Of a stretch of 64,000 nucleotides of DNA, positions 8,888 through 16,300 are shown in pieces. Within the stretch, counting starts at the first letter, position 1, and each line of letters begins with the position of its first letter. The position numbers and the translations under genes were made by a program. This DNA comes from Saccharicrinis aurantiacus (GTDB lineage Bacteria; Bacteroidota; Bacteroidia; Bacteroidales; Marinilabiliaceae), in NCBI RefSeq assembly GCF_001660705.2, contig NZ_LYBV02000013.1:95858-159857 (forward strand), written 5' to 3'. A model generated the notes under the pieces. The model was not told the DNA's origin and ran no database searches. It worked only from the letters and a program-made list of their open reading frames with translations.

Positions 8888-9748
8888 ATGAAGTACAAAA
8901 TATCAAAATTTATAATCCCATTTATTATTGGAACTAGCCTACATTCATTATTTTATGCTTTTGTATATTATTATTGTATAGTTGTATTAAAGCAAATACC
9001 TAGCTATACTATTGTATTATCTTGGGCTCCCTTTATTACTGCTGGACTATTTATGTGGCTTGGATTTGATAGAAAATTAAAATTGATAGATCTTGATAGA
9101 TCCGGTAGAAGACCTCTTTTGGGTATTGAAATGGTATTGCTTGCAGGAATTGCTTTATTTCTGCAGTTTCACATCGAAGAAAAGTATAGTGAATTAACAA
9201 CCCTTGATAATATAAATGACATTCATATTAGTGATGATACGAGATACTACAGTCTTAATAACACCATTCAACTGAAAGAAAAAACAAAAGTGGAAATCAG
9301 CGAACATTCATTAGGTAGATATGGTAGTGAGATAAGCGTACAAGTTTCTTTTACATGCCCAATTGTAGATAAAGTCAATCAAGAATATAATGGAATATCT
9401 ATTTCTAAAAGATTTACACAAACATTTTCCAATAGGGTATTTGATGATAAAATAAAAGAGAGAAAACTTATTAACAATTATATTGACTCAATCAAAACTT
9501 ATTACAATGATTTCGAGTTTAATACTCAATTTTTAGAAGACTTATCATATTCAGATAGAGGAAAGATTAATAAATCCTTAATAAGTAATAAAAAGAAAGT
9601 TTACGTTTTGGAAGAAATTGATGGGAATTATAGTCGTAGAATGGGGCATAGTTTATGGTGGATAAAGATTTCATTTATCGTAGCAAATGTTATATGGATC
9701 TTATCTATAATGATGATAAAAATAACGCACCCCAACAAATTGGAATAA
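8888..9748 (+). CDS. Unknown integral membrane protein (4 predicted TM segments)
   Basis: I do not recognise this 286-residue protein. Three hydrophobic segments lie at about 7-30, 38-56 and 75-93. A soluble stretch of about 160 residues rich in Asp, Asn, Lys and Ser follows, and a last segment lies at about 260-281 (SFIVANVIWILSIMMI). The soluble part would sit on one side of the membrane as a sensor-like or binding domain. Codon use is very A+T rich compared with the eanBA region, and the gene lies in a repeat-containing accessory stretch. It is followed after 103 bases by another unknown membrane protein. It could be a recently acquired gene. Confidence 0.7.
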   Translation: MKYKISKFIIPFIIGTSLHSLFYAFVYYYCIVVLKQIPSYTIVLSWAPFITAGLFMWLGFDRKLKLIDLDRSGRRPLLGIEMVLLAGIALFLQFHIEEKYSELTTLDNINDIHISDDTRYYSLNNTIQLKEKTKVEISEHSLGRYGSEISVQVSFTCPIVDKVNQEYNGISISKRFTQTFSNRVFDDKIKERKLINNYIDSIKTYYNDFEFNTQFLEDLSYSDRGKINKSLISNKKKVYVLEEIDGNYSRRMGHSLWWIKISFIVANVIWILSIMMIKITHPNKLE

Positions 9749-9779
9749 ACAATGTGGGAGCGCAGATAATTATGAAAGT

Positions 9780-9834
9780 TTTATGGCGAAACCAGTTTCG
9801 CCAAAGCTTTTCATGCTGTTAGAATGAAAAGCTA
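9780..9834. repeat. Two adjacent perfect hairpins
   Basis: TGGCGAAAC and GTTTCGCCA pair around a 2-base loop. Immediately after, AGCTTTTCAT and ATGAAAAGCT pair around a 9-base loop. No T run follows, so these are not standard terminators. They separate the two unknown membrane genes and could be recombination or RNA-processing structures. Confidence 0.6.
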
Positions 9835-9851
9835 CAATCGCACTAAAAATA

Positions 9852-10397
9852 ATGACATTAATAAAAATGGGAACTGACATAGAATTACCTGTAATTAAAT
9901 TGAAAAAAACATCTCCCTTAATTATCTATAACATTGTATTTGTAACATTTTCTATTGTTTCTATTCTTTCTTTTCTAGTAATTAAAGATGAAAATAATAT
10001 TATTGGGAAGTTGTTTATTGGAGTATTAATGGCATTTGTTATTATTGGTTTTTTCATTCCTAAATCAACTTCTCCAAAAGGAACATTAAGAATGAATAAA
10101 TATGGATTTGTATATTATTTAAACGGACATAAGACTGAATACCCAATTTCAGAAATATCTCAAATTTCATTGATGTATGATGGTTATGCACAAAGATCAA
10201 GAACTATTTCTATGATATTGTTTGATACAGGGGACGACAATAAACTATCGTTCAAGTTTAAAGGGTTGACAGTAACATATAATATTCGGATTGAACATAG
10301 CTATTTAGGACTTATAAGGAGATTAATTGCAGAACTAAAGAGTAATGGTAAGACTGTGAGGGTGCTGAATGATAATGGAAAAGAAATAAGATTATAA
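9852..10397 (+). CDS. Unknown membrane protein with a possible PH-like domain
   Basis: The 181-residue protein has two hydrophobic segments (about 25-45 and 52-70) and a C-terminal soluble domain. The pattern of that domain (LRMNKYGFVYYLNGHKTEYP, then SEISQISLMYDG and TISMILFDTG) resembles bacterial PH-like membrane proteins. I cannot assign a family with confidence. It is A+T rich like its upstream neighbour, from which it is separated by two hairpins. The start could be the ATG 15 bases further in. Confidence 0.6.
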   Translation: MTLIKMGTDIELPVIKLKKTSPLIIYNIVFVTFSIVSILSFLVIKDENNIIGKLFIGVLMAFVIIGFFIPKSTSPKGTLRMNKYGFVYYLNGHKTEYPISEISQISLMYDGYAQRSRTISMILFDTGDDNKLSFKFKGLTVTYNIRIEHSYLGLIRRLIAELKSNGKTVRVLNDNGKEIRL

Positions 10398-10552
10398 AAA
10401 ATCCAATTGCTAACTATTTATAGAAAAACGTAAGTACTTCAACCTCGTTGCATTATTTAAAACAAACCTAAATAAGCTCTAGTCTAGTTTTTTATGTTTG
10501 CTAGTACGCCCTAATTAGTTATATTAGCTATCCTAATTTTTAACCTTAAGTA

Positions 10553-10711
10553 ATGATAACAAACAACCCACTTACCCCAAGTTGCCCTGTTTTGCATGCG
10601 GGCACTATGCCAAAACCTAACAACAATCCTTTTTCGGTATCAGTAAACTCCAATTATTTTAAAAGTGTAGGCACTATCAATTATAGCGGCTCGGTTATTT
10701 GTAATACTTAG
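10553..10711 (+). CDS. Possible small protein of 52 residues
   Basis: An ATG-started frame encodes a Pro/Asn/Ser-rich peptide with two Cys, beginning MITNNPLTPSCPVLHAGTMP and ending SGSVICNT. It is preceded by an A-rich stretch, as usual for Bacteroidota translation starts, and ends next to the dispersed repeat at 10713. It has no recognisable family, signal peptide or membrane segment, so it may be a chance frame. Confidence 0.3.
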   Translation: MITNNPLTPSCPVLHAGTMPKPNNNPFSVSVNSNYFKSVGTINYSGSVICNT

Positions 10712-10712
10712 C

Positions 10713-10822
10713 TTTGCTAGTTCTAGCACGTGCTCACCCAGCCAGAGGAAGTCAATATTTTTTCGAGCACGTGTTCCCCCGGCAAAAGAAAGTGCTTTGC
10801 TAGTTCTAGCATGTGTCCAAAT
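10713..10822. repeat. Dispersed repeat, two local partial copies
   Basis: Copy one begins TTTGCTAGTTCTAGCACGTG and continues GCTCACCCAGCCAGAGGAAG. A second, shorter copy starts at 10798. A diverged copy at 58061-58103 shares the same order of words (TGCTAGTT, GCATGTGCT, ACCAAGC, AGGAATCAAT). Three related copies in non-coding DNA point to a repeat family. Confidence 0.6.
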
Positions 10823-11022
10823 TTCTACAGGTGGTCAATTTACAAACTAGTACGCCTTCACCGGCGCAACGGAATTCGAATTTTTGTATGTAAATGTGTT
10901 CCCCAGTTTGCAGGCAGCCAATTTACCTTTGTACACGAGCTTTCCTTTTAGTTGGTGAACTTTTGCTTAAACTAGCACAAACTTAAAAATCCCCATATCT
11001 ATTCATATTAAAAAAAATGTAC

Positions 11023-11742
11023 ATGAAAAAAATTCAGAAGGTTGTGAATTACATGCGTAATTCCGAATTAGCGGGTCTTTGTCAGGCAATATTGCTTGAT
11101 GTTGATGAAGCTTTACTTATTAGCGACTTAAAGTTTAGCCGCATAGTAGATGAAACAAATGGGCTTTTGCCTGCATTGGTAGGCGCCATAAGCAGAGATA
11201 AAAAATCGTCTACTTTAGAGGAGTTAGACGATAAGCGCGATGCTACCTATAAATCGATATTGCGCTTGGTATCGGCGTATTTATTGTATCCCGATGCGGC
11301 TGTAGTTAAGGCGGCTCAGGACCTTGATAAAATTATTGGCAATTATGGTTACGATCTTATAGAGAGAGGCTACTCGGCCCAATCGGTATTGGGGCAATCG
11401 TTTATAGCCGATATGAAAAAGCCCGAATTAAGCGATAGTTTGGCTTTATTACCACCCGTTGCGGGCTTGTTAACTGCTTTTGAAACGCAGAATGATGAGT
11501 TTGTTGCCGAACAGCAGAGTTTTAAAGAAGCTGTTGTTAGTGTGGAGAAAAACGCCAATGCCACACAGTTAAAAAGAGAGTTGGTAACTGTACTTAATAC
11601 TAAGTTTATTCCCTACCTGCGCATTAATCAGGTGATGGAAGAGGCTGAATATACTGAGCTTTGCCTAAAGGTGGCTACTAAAATTAACGATGCCGATAAT
11701 GTGGTGAAGCAGCGTGTGAGTACTGAGGAAGTAGTGGCCTAA
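11023..11742 (+). CDS. DUF6261 family protein
   Basis: This all-helical cytoplasmic protein of about 240 residues has no signal peptide. The pattern (a C-terminal third with LDKIIGNYGYDLIERGYSAQ, an earlier LDDKRDATYKSILRLVSAYL) is like the Bacteroidota DUF6261 group, often found as single genes among repeats; function unknown. I chose the second of two nearby in-frame ATGs (MKKIQKVVNYMRNSELAGL), and translation could begin two codons earlier. A strong terminator follows. Note that G+C content here is higher than in the upstream membrane genes. Confidence 0.7.
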   Translation: MKKIQKVVNYMRNSELAGLCQAILLDVDEALLISDLKFSRIVDETNGLLPALVGAISRDKKSSTLEELDDKRDATYKSILRLVSAYLLYPDAAVVKAAQDLDKIIGNYGYDLIERGYSAQSVLGQSFIADMKKPELSDSLALLPPVAGLLTAFETQNDEFVAEQQSFKEAVVSVEKNANATQLKRELVTVLNTKFIPYLRINQVMEEAEYTELCLKVATKINDADNVVKQRVSTEEVVA

Positions 11743-11771
11743 GTAATACCAAAACAACAAAGGGGATAAAT

Positions 11772-11804
11772 AAAATAGCCAGCTCGGGGGAGCTGGCTAT
11801 TTTA
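11772..11804 (+). terminator. Terminator after the DUF6261 gene
   Basis: A stem of 12 bp (AAATAGCCAGCT / AGCTGGCTATTT) closes on a G-rich 6-base loop and has T residues on its 3' side. Confidence 0.85.
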
Positions 11805-11824
11805 AGTTATAATTGTTTAGAGTT

Positions 11825-11877
11825 ATAAATGTTAAGTGATAAGTTATAAACTGTTTTACAGCTCGCCTTGAGATCGC
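11825..11877. repeat. 53-bp direct repeat, copy A
   Basis: It begins ATAAATGTTAAGTGATAAGT and ends CCTTGAGATCGC. Copy B at 12271-12323 differs at two bases. The 3' end of each copy is the left arm of the REP-like palindrome. Confidence 0.85.
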
Positions 11878-12006
11878 GTCGTTCCTCGCGAAGACGTGAT
11901 ATTGTATGTGCGTTGTAATTTTTAAGCGCTCGTGCGCGAATCCCTTCGCGTTCGAATTATTCAAATTAAGCGCCTCGTCATTCCGAGGTACGAAGGAATC
12001 TCAAGG
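11866..12006. repeat. REP-like inverted repeat, copy 2
   Basis: Arms 11866-11896 and 11976-12006 pair imperfectly and share the CCTTGAGATCGC / AATCTCAAGG ends of copy 1 at 1130-1228. The loop is longer (79 bases) and contains GCGCG-rich words. Confidence 0.7.
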
Positions 12007-12101
12007 CACCTTGTAAAGCACATTATTAATTGATAGATAAAAAATGCTCAAGCCGCAAGGCTTCTACTTTTTTCTACAGCCCCAAAAGTAGACAAAAAGA
12101 C

Positions 12102-12242
12102 CGTCGGCTGCTTTTTAAACGTCTGCCTTATTTAATAAGCTTTAAGTGCGGCCAAGTGATTTAGGAGCCAAGCTCCTAACTTCTTGGTCTTACTAAAAGG
12201 CTTATTAAAACAGCAGCCATTTAAAAAGAGGCCGAGGCTGTA
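12102..12242. repeat. Long imperfect palindrome of about 140 bases
   Basis: The left arm (from GTCGGCTGCTTTTTAAACG) and right arm (ending AAAAAGAGGCCGAGGCTG) are inverted copies, roughly three quarters matching by eye. The centre is a perfect AGGAGC-CAA-GCTCCT hairpin. There is no coding potential. It resembles a miniature inverted-repeat element or a large RNA structure. Confidence 0.65.
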
Positions 12243-12270
12243 TTTGGAGAGCCTGCATAAGGAATGAGTG

Positions 12271-12323
12271 ATAAATGTTAAGTGATAAGTTATAAACGTT
12301 TTTACAGCTCGCCTTGAGATCGC
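12271..12323. repeat. 53-bp direct repeat, copy B
   Basis: Its end lies 15 bases from the stop of the leftward phosphatase gene. Together with copy A it brackets 393 bases that hold the palindromes. It ends with a half copy of the REP-like arm (12312-12323). Confidence 0.85.
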
Positions 12324-12338
12324 ATATCACCGTATATT

Positions 12339-13202
12339 TTATTGTAGTAATATACTTTTGATGTTTGATATTTCGTTTTCAGTAAGTCCAATGTGTTGAA
12401 GGTAATTATTAGTATTGCCGTAATCTTGTTGTATAGCTGTGGCACAGCCTTCGAGATATTCTTTTTTCAGCTTATAAAAAGCCGTTATATTCTCTTTGTT
12501 TTCCTTCATATTAAATACGTAAGGATTATTCTTAGCCAATTTAGATAACTCGTTAATTCTTTTAGATACTTCCTCTTTTCTGCATTGGTTCGATAAAAGG
12601 TAGTCCTCAGTAATGGTTTCCCAGGGAATTCCTACAGTTGCATGAACAAGTGCAGCTGCCGTTCCGGTTCGGTGCACACCATGCGAGCAATGAAAAACGA
12701 TGGGGTAGTTATCTTCATCAGCCAATAGCTTAAATAAATTTAGGTAAGCCGATTGCCCAACCTCAATAAGAAGTTGGTGAATATCGTAGTTAAATGAAAT
12801 CGGCACCTTCGAGAAATCACCATCCATCCTTGCCTTCAATACGGTTTGTGCTTCATTGTTATTGCCAGTGATGGGATAGTTATAGTAATTAACCCCATTG
12901 GGTAATTTGTCCATCCCATATTTAGCAATCTCCCCAGGGGTTAAAAAACTTACAACTGTTTTTATATTGAGCTCTTCAAGCTGAATTATATCGGTAGAAT
13001 CTAACTTTGAGAGCGCACCAGAACGATAAACCAAACCTGATTTCATCATTTTGCCATCCTCGTTTGTATAGTTGCCAATATCTCTAAAGTTACTTTGTCC
13101 ATGCAGTGCAATGCTTCTCTTAAAGTGATCGTTACTTTTTGGTTTGCACTGCAGTAAAAAAGTAGAAAGCAAAATGAGGCTAATAATATGTAGTGTTTTC
13201 AT
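12339..13202 (-). CDS. Lipoprotein of the tyrosine phosphatase (Y_phosphatase3) family
   Basis: This 287-residue protein has a lipoprotein signal (FLLQC, Cys19). The family pattern is SNFRDIGNYTNEDGKMMKSG, then LVYRSGALSKL. The P-loop signature CX5R is complete as HCSHGVHRTG. Proteins of this kind remove phosphate from phosphotyrosine or phosphoinositides; an exported, lipid-anchored location would mean extracytoplasmic substrates. The gene is last in a leftward set of four, 24 bases after the binding lipoprotein gene. Its 3' end runs up to a repeat copy. Confidence 0.85.
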   Translation of the reverse strand: MKTLHIISLILLSTFLLQCKPKSNDHFKRSIALHGQSNFRDIGNYTNEDGKMMKSGLVYRSGALSKLDSTDIIQLEELNIKTVVSFLTPGEIAKYGMDKLPNGVNYYNYPITGNNNEAQTVLKARMDGDFSKVPISFNYDIHQLLIEVGQSAYLNLFKLLADEDNYPIVFHCSHGVHRTGTAAALVHATVGIPWETITEDYLLSNQCRKEEVSKRINELSKLAKNNPYVFNMKENKENITAFYKLKKEYLEGCATAIQQDYGNTNNYLQHIGLTENEISNIKSILLQ

Positions 13203-13226
13203 AAGTTATAATGTTCTAGTAGTTGT

Positions 13227-14345
13227 TTATTCTTCTGATAATTCTAGGCTTTCTGTGCAGAATAACTCTTCAATAGTTAAATGCTTGCTGGCCAAGCCTT
13301 GCTCATATGAGTATCTGAAAAGTGTTTCTAATGTTTTGCGATTGGCTTCTATCCCGTAAGGCCAAAAGTTATCGCCCATTAGTTTCTTTGTTTCTTCGTA
13401 TTCTTGTGCAAACCAAGGTAGCGATGAATAGGCCCAACCAATTTTATCTAACTTGGCGTAGTGCATACTTTTTGATTTAGAATAAGCCTCAAATACTGCT
13501 TTTGCTAACCAAGGGTTTTCTTCAACAAGCTCCGTTTTAATGGCAATTACATGCATTATCGGAAAAATACCTGTTTCTGAGTAATAGGCTCTTTCAGTGC
13601 TTCGAGCATCATCAAAAAGACGTTTTACCTTAGGGTTACCTTCTATATACGATTTAGGTTCTGCTGCATGAAACAGGGCATCTACCTCTCCGCTTAATAA
13701 AAGTTCCGACTCATCTTTACCCGCAGTGCCATAAACAGCATTGATGCCTTCAGGAACCACTTGTTCTTCGGCTGAAATTTTTCCGACAGCTTCGGCCGAT
13801 GAATCTTCGTTGGATAATACCCAAGTAATATCTTCAGGATCTACGCCATACTCATCTTTCAATACACCTCTTATCCACGTAAGTGAGGATGAAGAATAAC
13901 CCGGCGTTCCTATGCGCTTTCCTTTTAAATCTTCAGGAGTGTTTATACCACTATCGGTATGTATAAAAATGCTTTTATGGCGAAATGCCCTGATGGGAAA
14001 TACAGGAATTAAGGTGTAATCTCTAAAGTCGTTATTGGCATAGGCTAACATAAAAGGGTGTAGTCCTATTTCTGTAATGTCGTAAGTGCCTGCACCACTA
14101 AAGGCAGCCGTATTGGCATCACCAATTCCTAATTTCTGAAATTCTATTTCGCAGCCTTCGATAGGCACTTTGCCTTTAAAGATTCCTTCTAATCTGTCTA
14201 AGTCGTAGCCAGCTACTTTTAATTGTAACTTCTCGTTAGCTACATTATTTTTGTTGTCGCTTTCTGCATTTTGACACCCTGTAAACAGCAAGGATGTAAT
14301 TAGAGTAAAAAGTACTGCGAATGTTAATTTATTAAATAGTTTCAT
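13227..14345 (-). CDS. Solute-binding-like lipoprotein related to 4,5-dihydroxyphthalate decarboxylase
   Basis: This 372-residue protein begins MKLFNKLTFAVLFTLITSLL with lipobox LFTGC. A longer upstream frame exists but would bury the signal peptide. The body matches the Pht5/NMT1-like fold pattern: VAGYDLDRLEGIFKGKVPIE, TYDITEIGLHPFMLAYA, FRHKSIFIHTDSGI, PEDLKGKRIGTPGYSSSSLT and WIRGVLKDEYGV. Family members include cytoplasmic decarboxylases and periplasmic ligand binders; lipid anchoring favours binding. No ABC permease lies nearby. It is followed 24 bases later by the phosphatase lipoprotein and preceded by a beta-barrel-like protein gene. The ligand is unknown; an aromatic or thiamin-precursor-like acid is only a guess from the family. 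Confidence 0.8.
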   Translation of the reverse strand: MKLFNKLTFAVLFTLITSLLFTGCQNAESDNKNNVANEKLQLKVAGYDLDRLEGIFKGKVPIEGCEIEFQKLGIGDANTAAFSGAGTYDITEIGLHPFMLAYANNDFRDYTLIPVFPIRAFRHKSIFIHTDSGINTPEDLKGKRIGTPGYSSSSLTWIRGVLKDEYGVDPEDITWVLSNEDSSAEAVGKISAEEQVVPEGINAVYGTAGKDESELLLSGEVDALFHAAEPKSYIEGNPKVKRLFDDARSTERAYYSETGIFPIMHVIAIKTELVEENPWLAKAVFEAYSKSKSMHYAKLDKIGWAYSSLPWFAQEYEETKKLMGDNFWPYGIEANRKTLETLFRYSYEQGLASKHLTIEELFCTESLELSEE

Positions 14346-14457
14346 GACGTAATGTTTTGTAAGTGTTTGTATAGTACAAAGGTGCACTTGTTTTGTAGGA
14401 GTTTTTAATCTGATAAGACGCATCCATATCCCGAATAGACATAGAGGAAACAATTGC

Positions 14458-15300
14458 TTAAATAAAAGGACTGCCAATAACGGGTGTTATTTGTAATCGG
14501 AAGGTCCAACTGGTTGCATAACTTTCAGGGCGTATGATGTTGTATTGAGGTTCTAATTTAATTTTAACGGGTCTTCCGGATACTTTCACCATTTTTACAA
14601 TTCCAAGACCAATGGGAAAAACCAAACGTTCGTTACTCGGTGCATTCCAATTCACACTTACAGTTGGTCCTACACCAATAGACATGGCTTTACCTTCTAT
14701 ATTTCTTCGTATCAAGTATTGTATATCTGTTTGAGAAACCTCTTGTCGGGATTTATCGCCGGCATACGATTCCCAATGCTGACCAACTAATCCAAGTGTC
14801 CATTTTTTTGTCATGTTAATAAGCATTAGCGAAGGCCCCATTTGATATTTTCCTTGACCTAAAAACTCAGAGGTAGCACTTGGGAAGATAAAGGTTAAAC
14901 CCGCTCCCCACACAAAGGCTGATTTCTTATCCGGACCAAATAAAGTCATTAACTGAATGTCTCCCAAACCGGTTACCGTATTGCTAATTTCGTTTGTTTC
15001 GGTAAAACTAGGATTGCTCACTAAGGGGAATACAGGCCTGGCCGTAAACATGGTTGATTTTGATATTGGAACAGGTAATGCCGGTTGAAAAAAGAATGTA
15101 TTAGCTACCTTATTACTTTCAAGAGAATTACCTGTTTTAATAGTTAGGTTCTCTTGGAAAACCAAGGACCAATATCGTGAAAGCGGATTATCGAGCGCCC
15201 TATTTATTTTATCAAGGTCAACATCTTCTTCCGACTGCGCATAAAGAGGCACTGCTATTGTGCAAAAAACTATAGTTAGTATAATTAGAATGTATTTCAT
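14458..15300 (-). CDS. Outer-membrane beta-barrel-like protein
   Basis: This 280-residue exported protein has signal peptide MKYILIILTIVFCTIAVPLYAQ. The mature part has alternating amphipathic strands with Gly-rich turns (VTGLGDIQLMTLFGP, AFVWGAGLTFIFPSATS, AMSIGVGPTVSVNWN) and ends in an aromatic-containing C-terminus (SPFI). The pattern is like the neuromedin U/transporter-annotated outer-membrane group of Bacteroidota and Proteobacteria, whose role is not settled. It sits 48 bases after a coiled-coil protein gene and 112 bases before the binding lipoprotein gene, so the four genes may be one envelope operon. It may form the outer-membrane pore partner of the binding lipoprotein. Confidence 0.75.
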   Translation of the reverse strand: MKYILIILTIVFCTIAVPLYAQSEEDVDLDKINRALDNPLSRYWSLVFQENLTIKTGNSLESNKVANTFFFQPALPVPISKSTMFTARPVFPLVSNPSFTETNEISNTVTGLGDIQLMTLFGPDKKSAFVWGAGLTFIFPSATSEFLGQGKYQMGPSLMLINMTKKWTLGLVGQHWESYAGDKSRQEVSQTDIQYLIRRNIEGKAMSIGVGPTVSVNWNAPSNERLVFPIGLGIVKMVKVSGRPVKIKLEPQYNIIRPESYATSWTFRLQITPVIGSPFI

Positions 15301-15348
15301 GATAGATTGTTGAGGAGTTTATTCATCAGTTAGGGTGGGTTGGTTTTT

Positions 15349-16101
15349 CTAGTTCATTATTACTTTGTTTAATTGTTTTGCAATAGATTGCCATTGTTCT
15401 GCACTTGTTAGTGGACTGGCATCGTGATGAAATTGAACCAATTGATCAAAGGCATCGCTGCGTAATGAATTTATCTCAGTGGCAATAACTTTAAAATCAT
15501 CTATGGTTGAATCGTATTGACTAATTACCGCTTGGTCAATCTCATTTCTTTTTTGCAAAGCTTCTAAAAGTTCTTGGTAGCTATTCTCTAGCTTATCAAC
15601 AGATTTCAACAAGTGTTTTTGGTTTATTTCCGAAGCAACTTCCTTTTCAATAACCAACTTTACCTTTTTAAAAGGATCTTCTTTTGTTGACTTTGATTTC
15701 TTTTGGATGTCTTTTAAGGTATGCTTTTCTGCAGTTTCAATAATGCAGTTCCACTCTTGTTCAGTAATATACTTTAGGCAAGTGATGCGTGTTTCAAATA
15801 CTTTGTTTTGATAGGCTGATAATTCATCAATCTTTTTCTCTTCAAAGGTGTAAAATTCTTTAGTAGTGGTTTTGTTACTAAGCAATAGTTTCTTAAGCTC
15901 TTTGGTATTCTGCTTTTGAGCTTTGTAGAATGATTTTGTTTCGCTCTTACTGGTTTTTAAAACTTGTTTTATTTCCTGTTTTTCGTTTTTATCAACGATA
16001 CATTTATTCATTCCTTTTTCTAAGGAACTTACCATGTAATAATCCATTTCGTTCCCTCCAAATAATAGGGCCGCAATTAAAGAAAAGATAGCAACTAGCA
16101 T
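15349..16101 (-). CDS. Exported or membrane-anchored coiled-coil protein, unknown
   Basis: I do not recognise this 250-residue protein. A hydrophobic N-terminus (MLVAIFSLIAALLFGG) serves as signal or anchor. The rest is Lys/Glu/Gln-rich helix with heptad-like spacing (about 40-90 and 120-230). It has one Cys pair candidate (Cys34 and the Cys in ITCLKY or WNCIIE). It is the first gene of the leftward envelope set. A terminator of the upstream sulfatase gene (16256-16281) separates it from that gene, so its promoter should be at about 16102-16250. Confidence 0.65.
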   Translation of the reverse strand: MLVAIFSLIAALLFGGNEMDYYMVSSLEKGMNKCIVDKNEKQEIKQVLKTSKSETKSFYKAQKQNTKELKKLLLSNKTTTKEFYTFEEKKIDELSAYQNKVFETRITCLKYITEQEWNCIIETAEKHTLKDIQKKSKSTKEDPFKKVKLVIEKEVASEINQKHLLKSVDKLENSYQELLEALQKRNEIDQAVISQYDSTIDDFKVIATEINSLRSDAFDQLVQFHHDASPLTSAEQWQSIAKQLNKVIMN

Positions 16102-16255
16102 AATTTTATAATTTAAGAAGGAAAGCCTATTGGTTTTCCCTGTAGTGTTAATTGTAACAAATATCTTTATTATTGTGTCGGGGTTTTATCCGCAATGGCC
16201 TATCCATTAATCCATTCCGACATATATGAAGTGTTGTTGTAAAAATTAAGCTAAT

Positions 16256-16281
16256 ATAAAAAGGAGAGCGCTTGCTCTCCC
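16256..16281 (-). terminator. Terminator of the first sulfatase gene
   Basis: Read leftward, GGAGAGC pairs with GCTCTCC around a 4-base loop and is followed by a run of T (AAAAA on the plus strand at 16258-16262). Confidence 0.8.
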
Positions 16282-16300
16282 TTGTATTGATATAATTAGT

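Larger units (their letters stand above)
10398..11016. other. Spacer, 619 bases, with a small ORF and dispersed repeats
   Basis: It contains a 52-codon ORF (10553-10711) and directly repeated segments beginning TTTGCTAGTTCTAGCA (10713 and 10798). A related copy lies far away at 58061. The motif CTAGTACGCC occurs at 10501 and 10847. No confident long gene is present; a 73-codon frame at 10730 is built from the repeats. Confidence 0.6.

Noticed and set aside
8820..9834. Integron attC sites around the first unknown membrane gene
   Set aside because: GCTAAC- and GTTAGA-like words are present, but the R'/R'' core pairs do not fit the attC consensus and no integrase is seen.
10730..10951. A 73-codon frame in the repeat spacer
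   Set aside because: It is composed of dispersed repeat sequence and has no protein-like pattern.
13227..14477. Longer form of the Pht5-like lipoprotein starting at 14477
   Set aside because: It would overlap the upstream gene and hide the lipoprotein signal peptide; the ATG at 14345 gives a correct lipobox.
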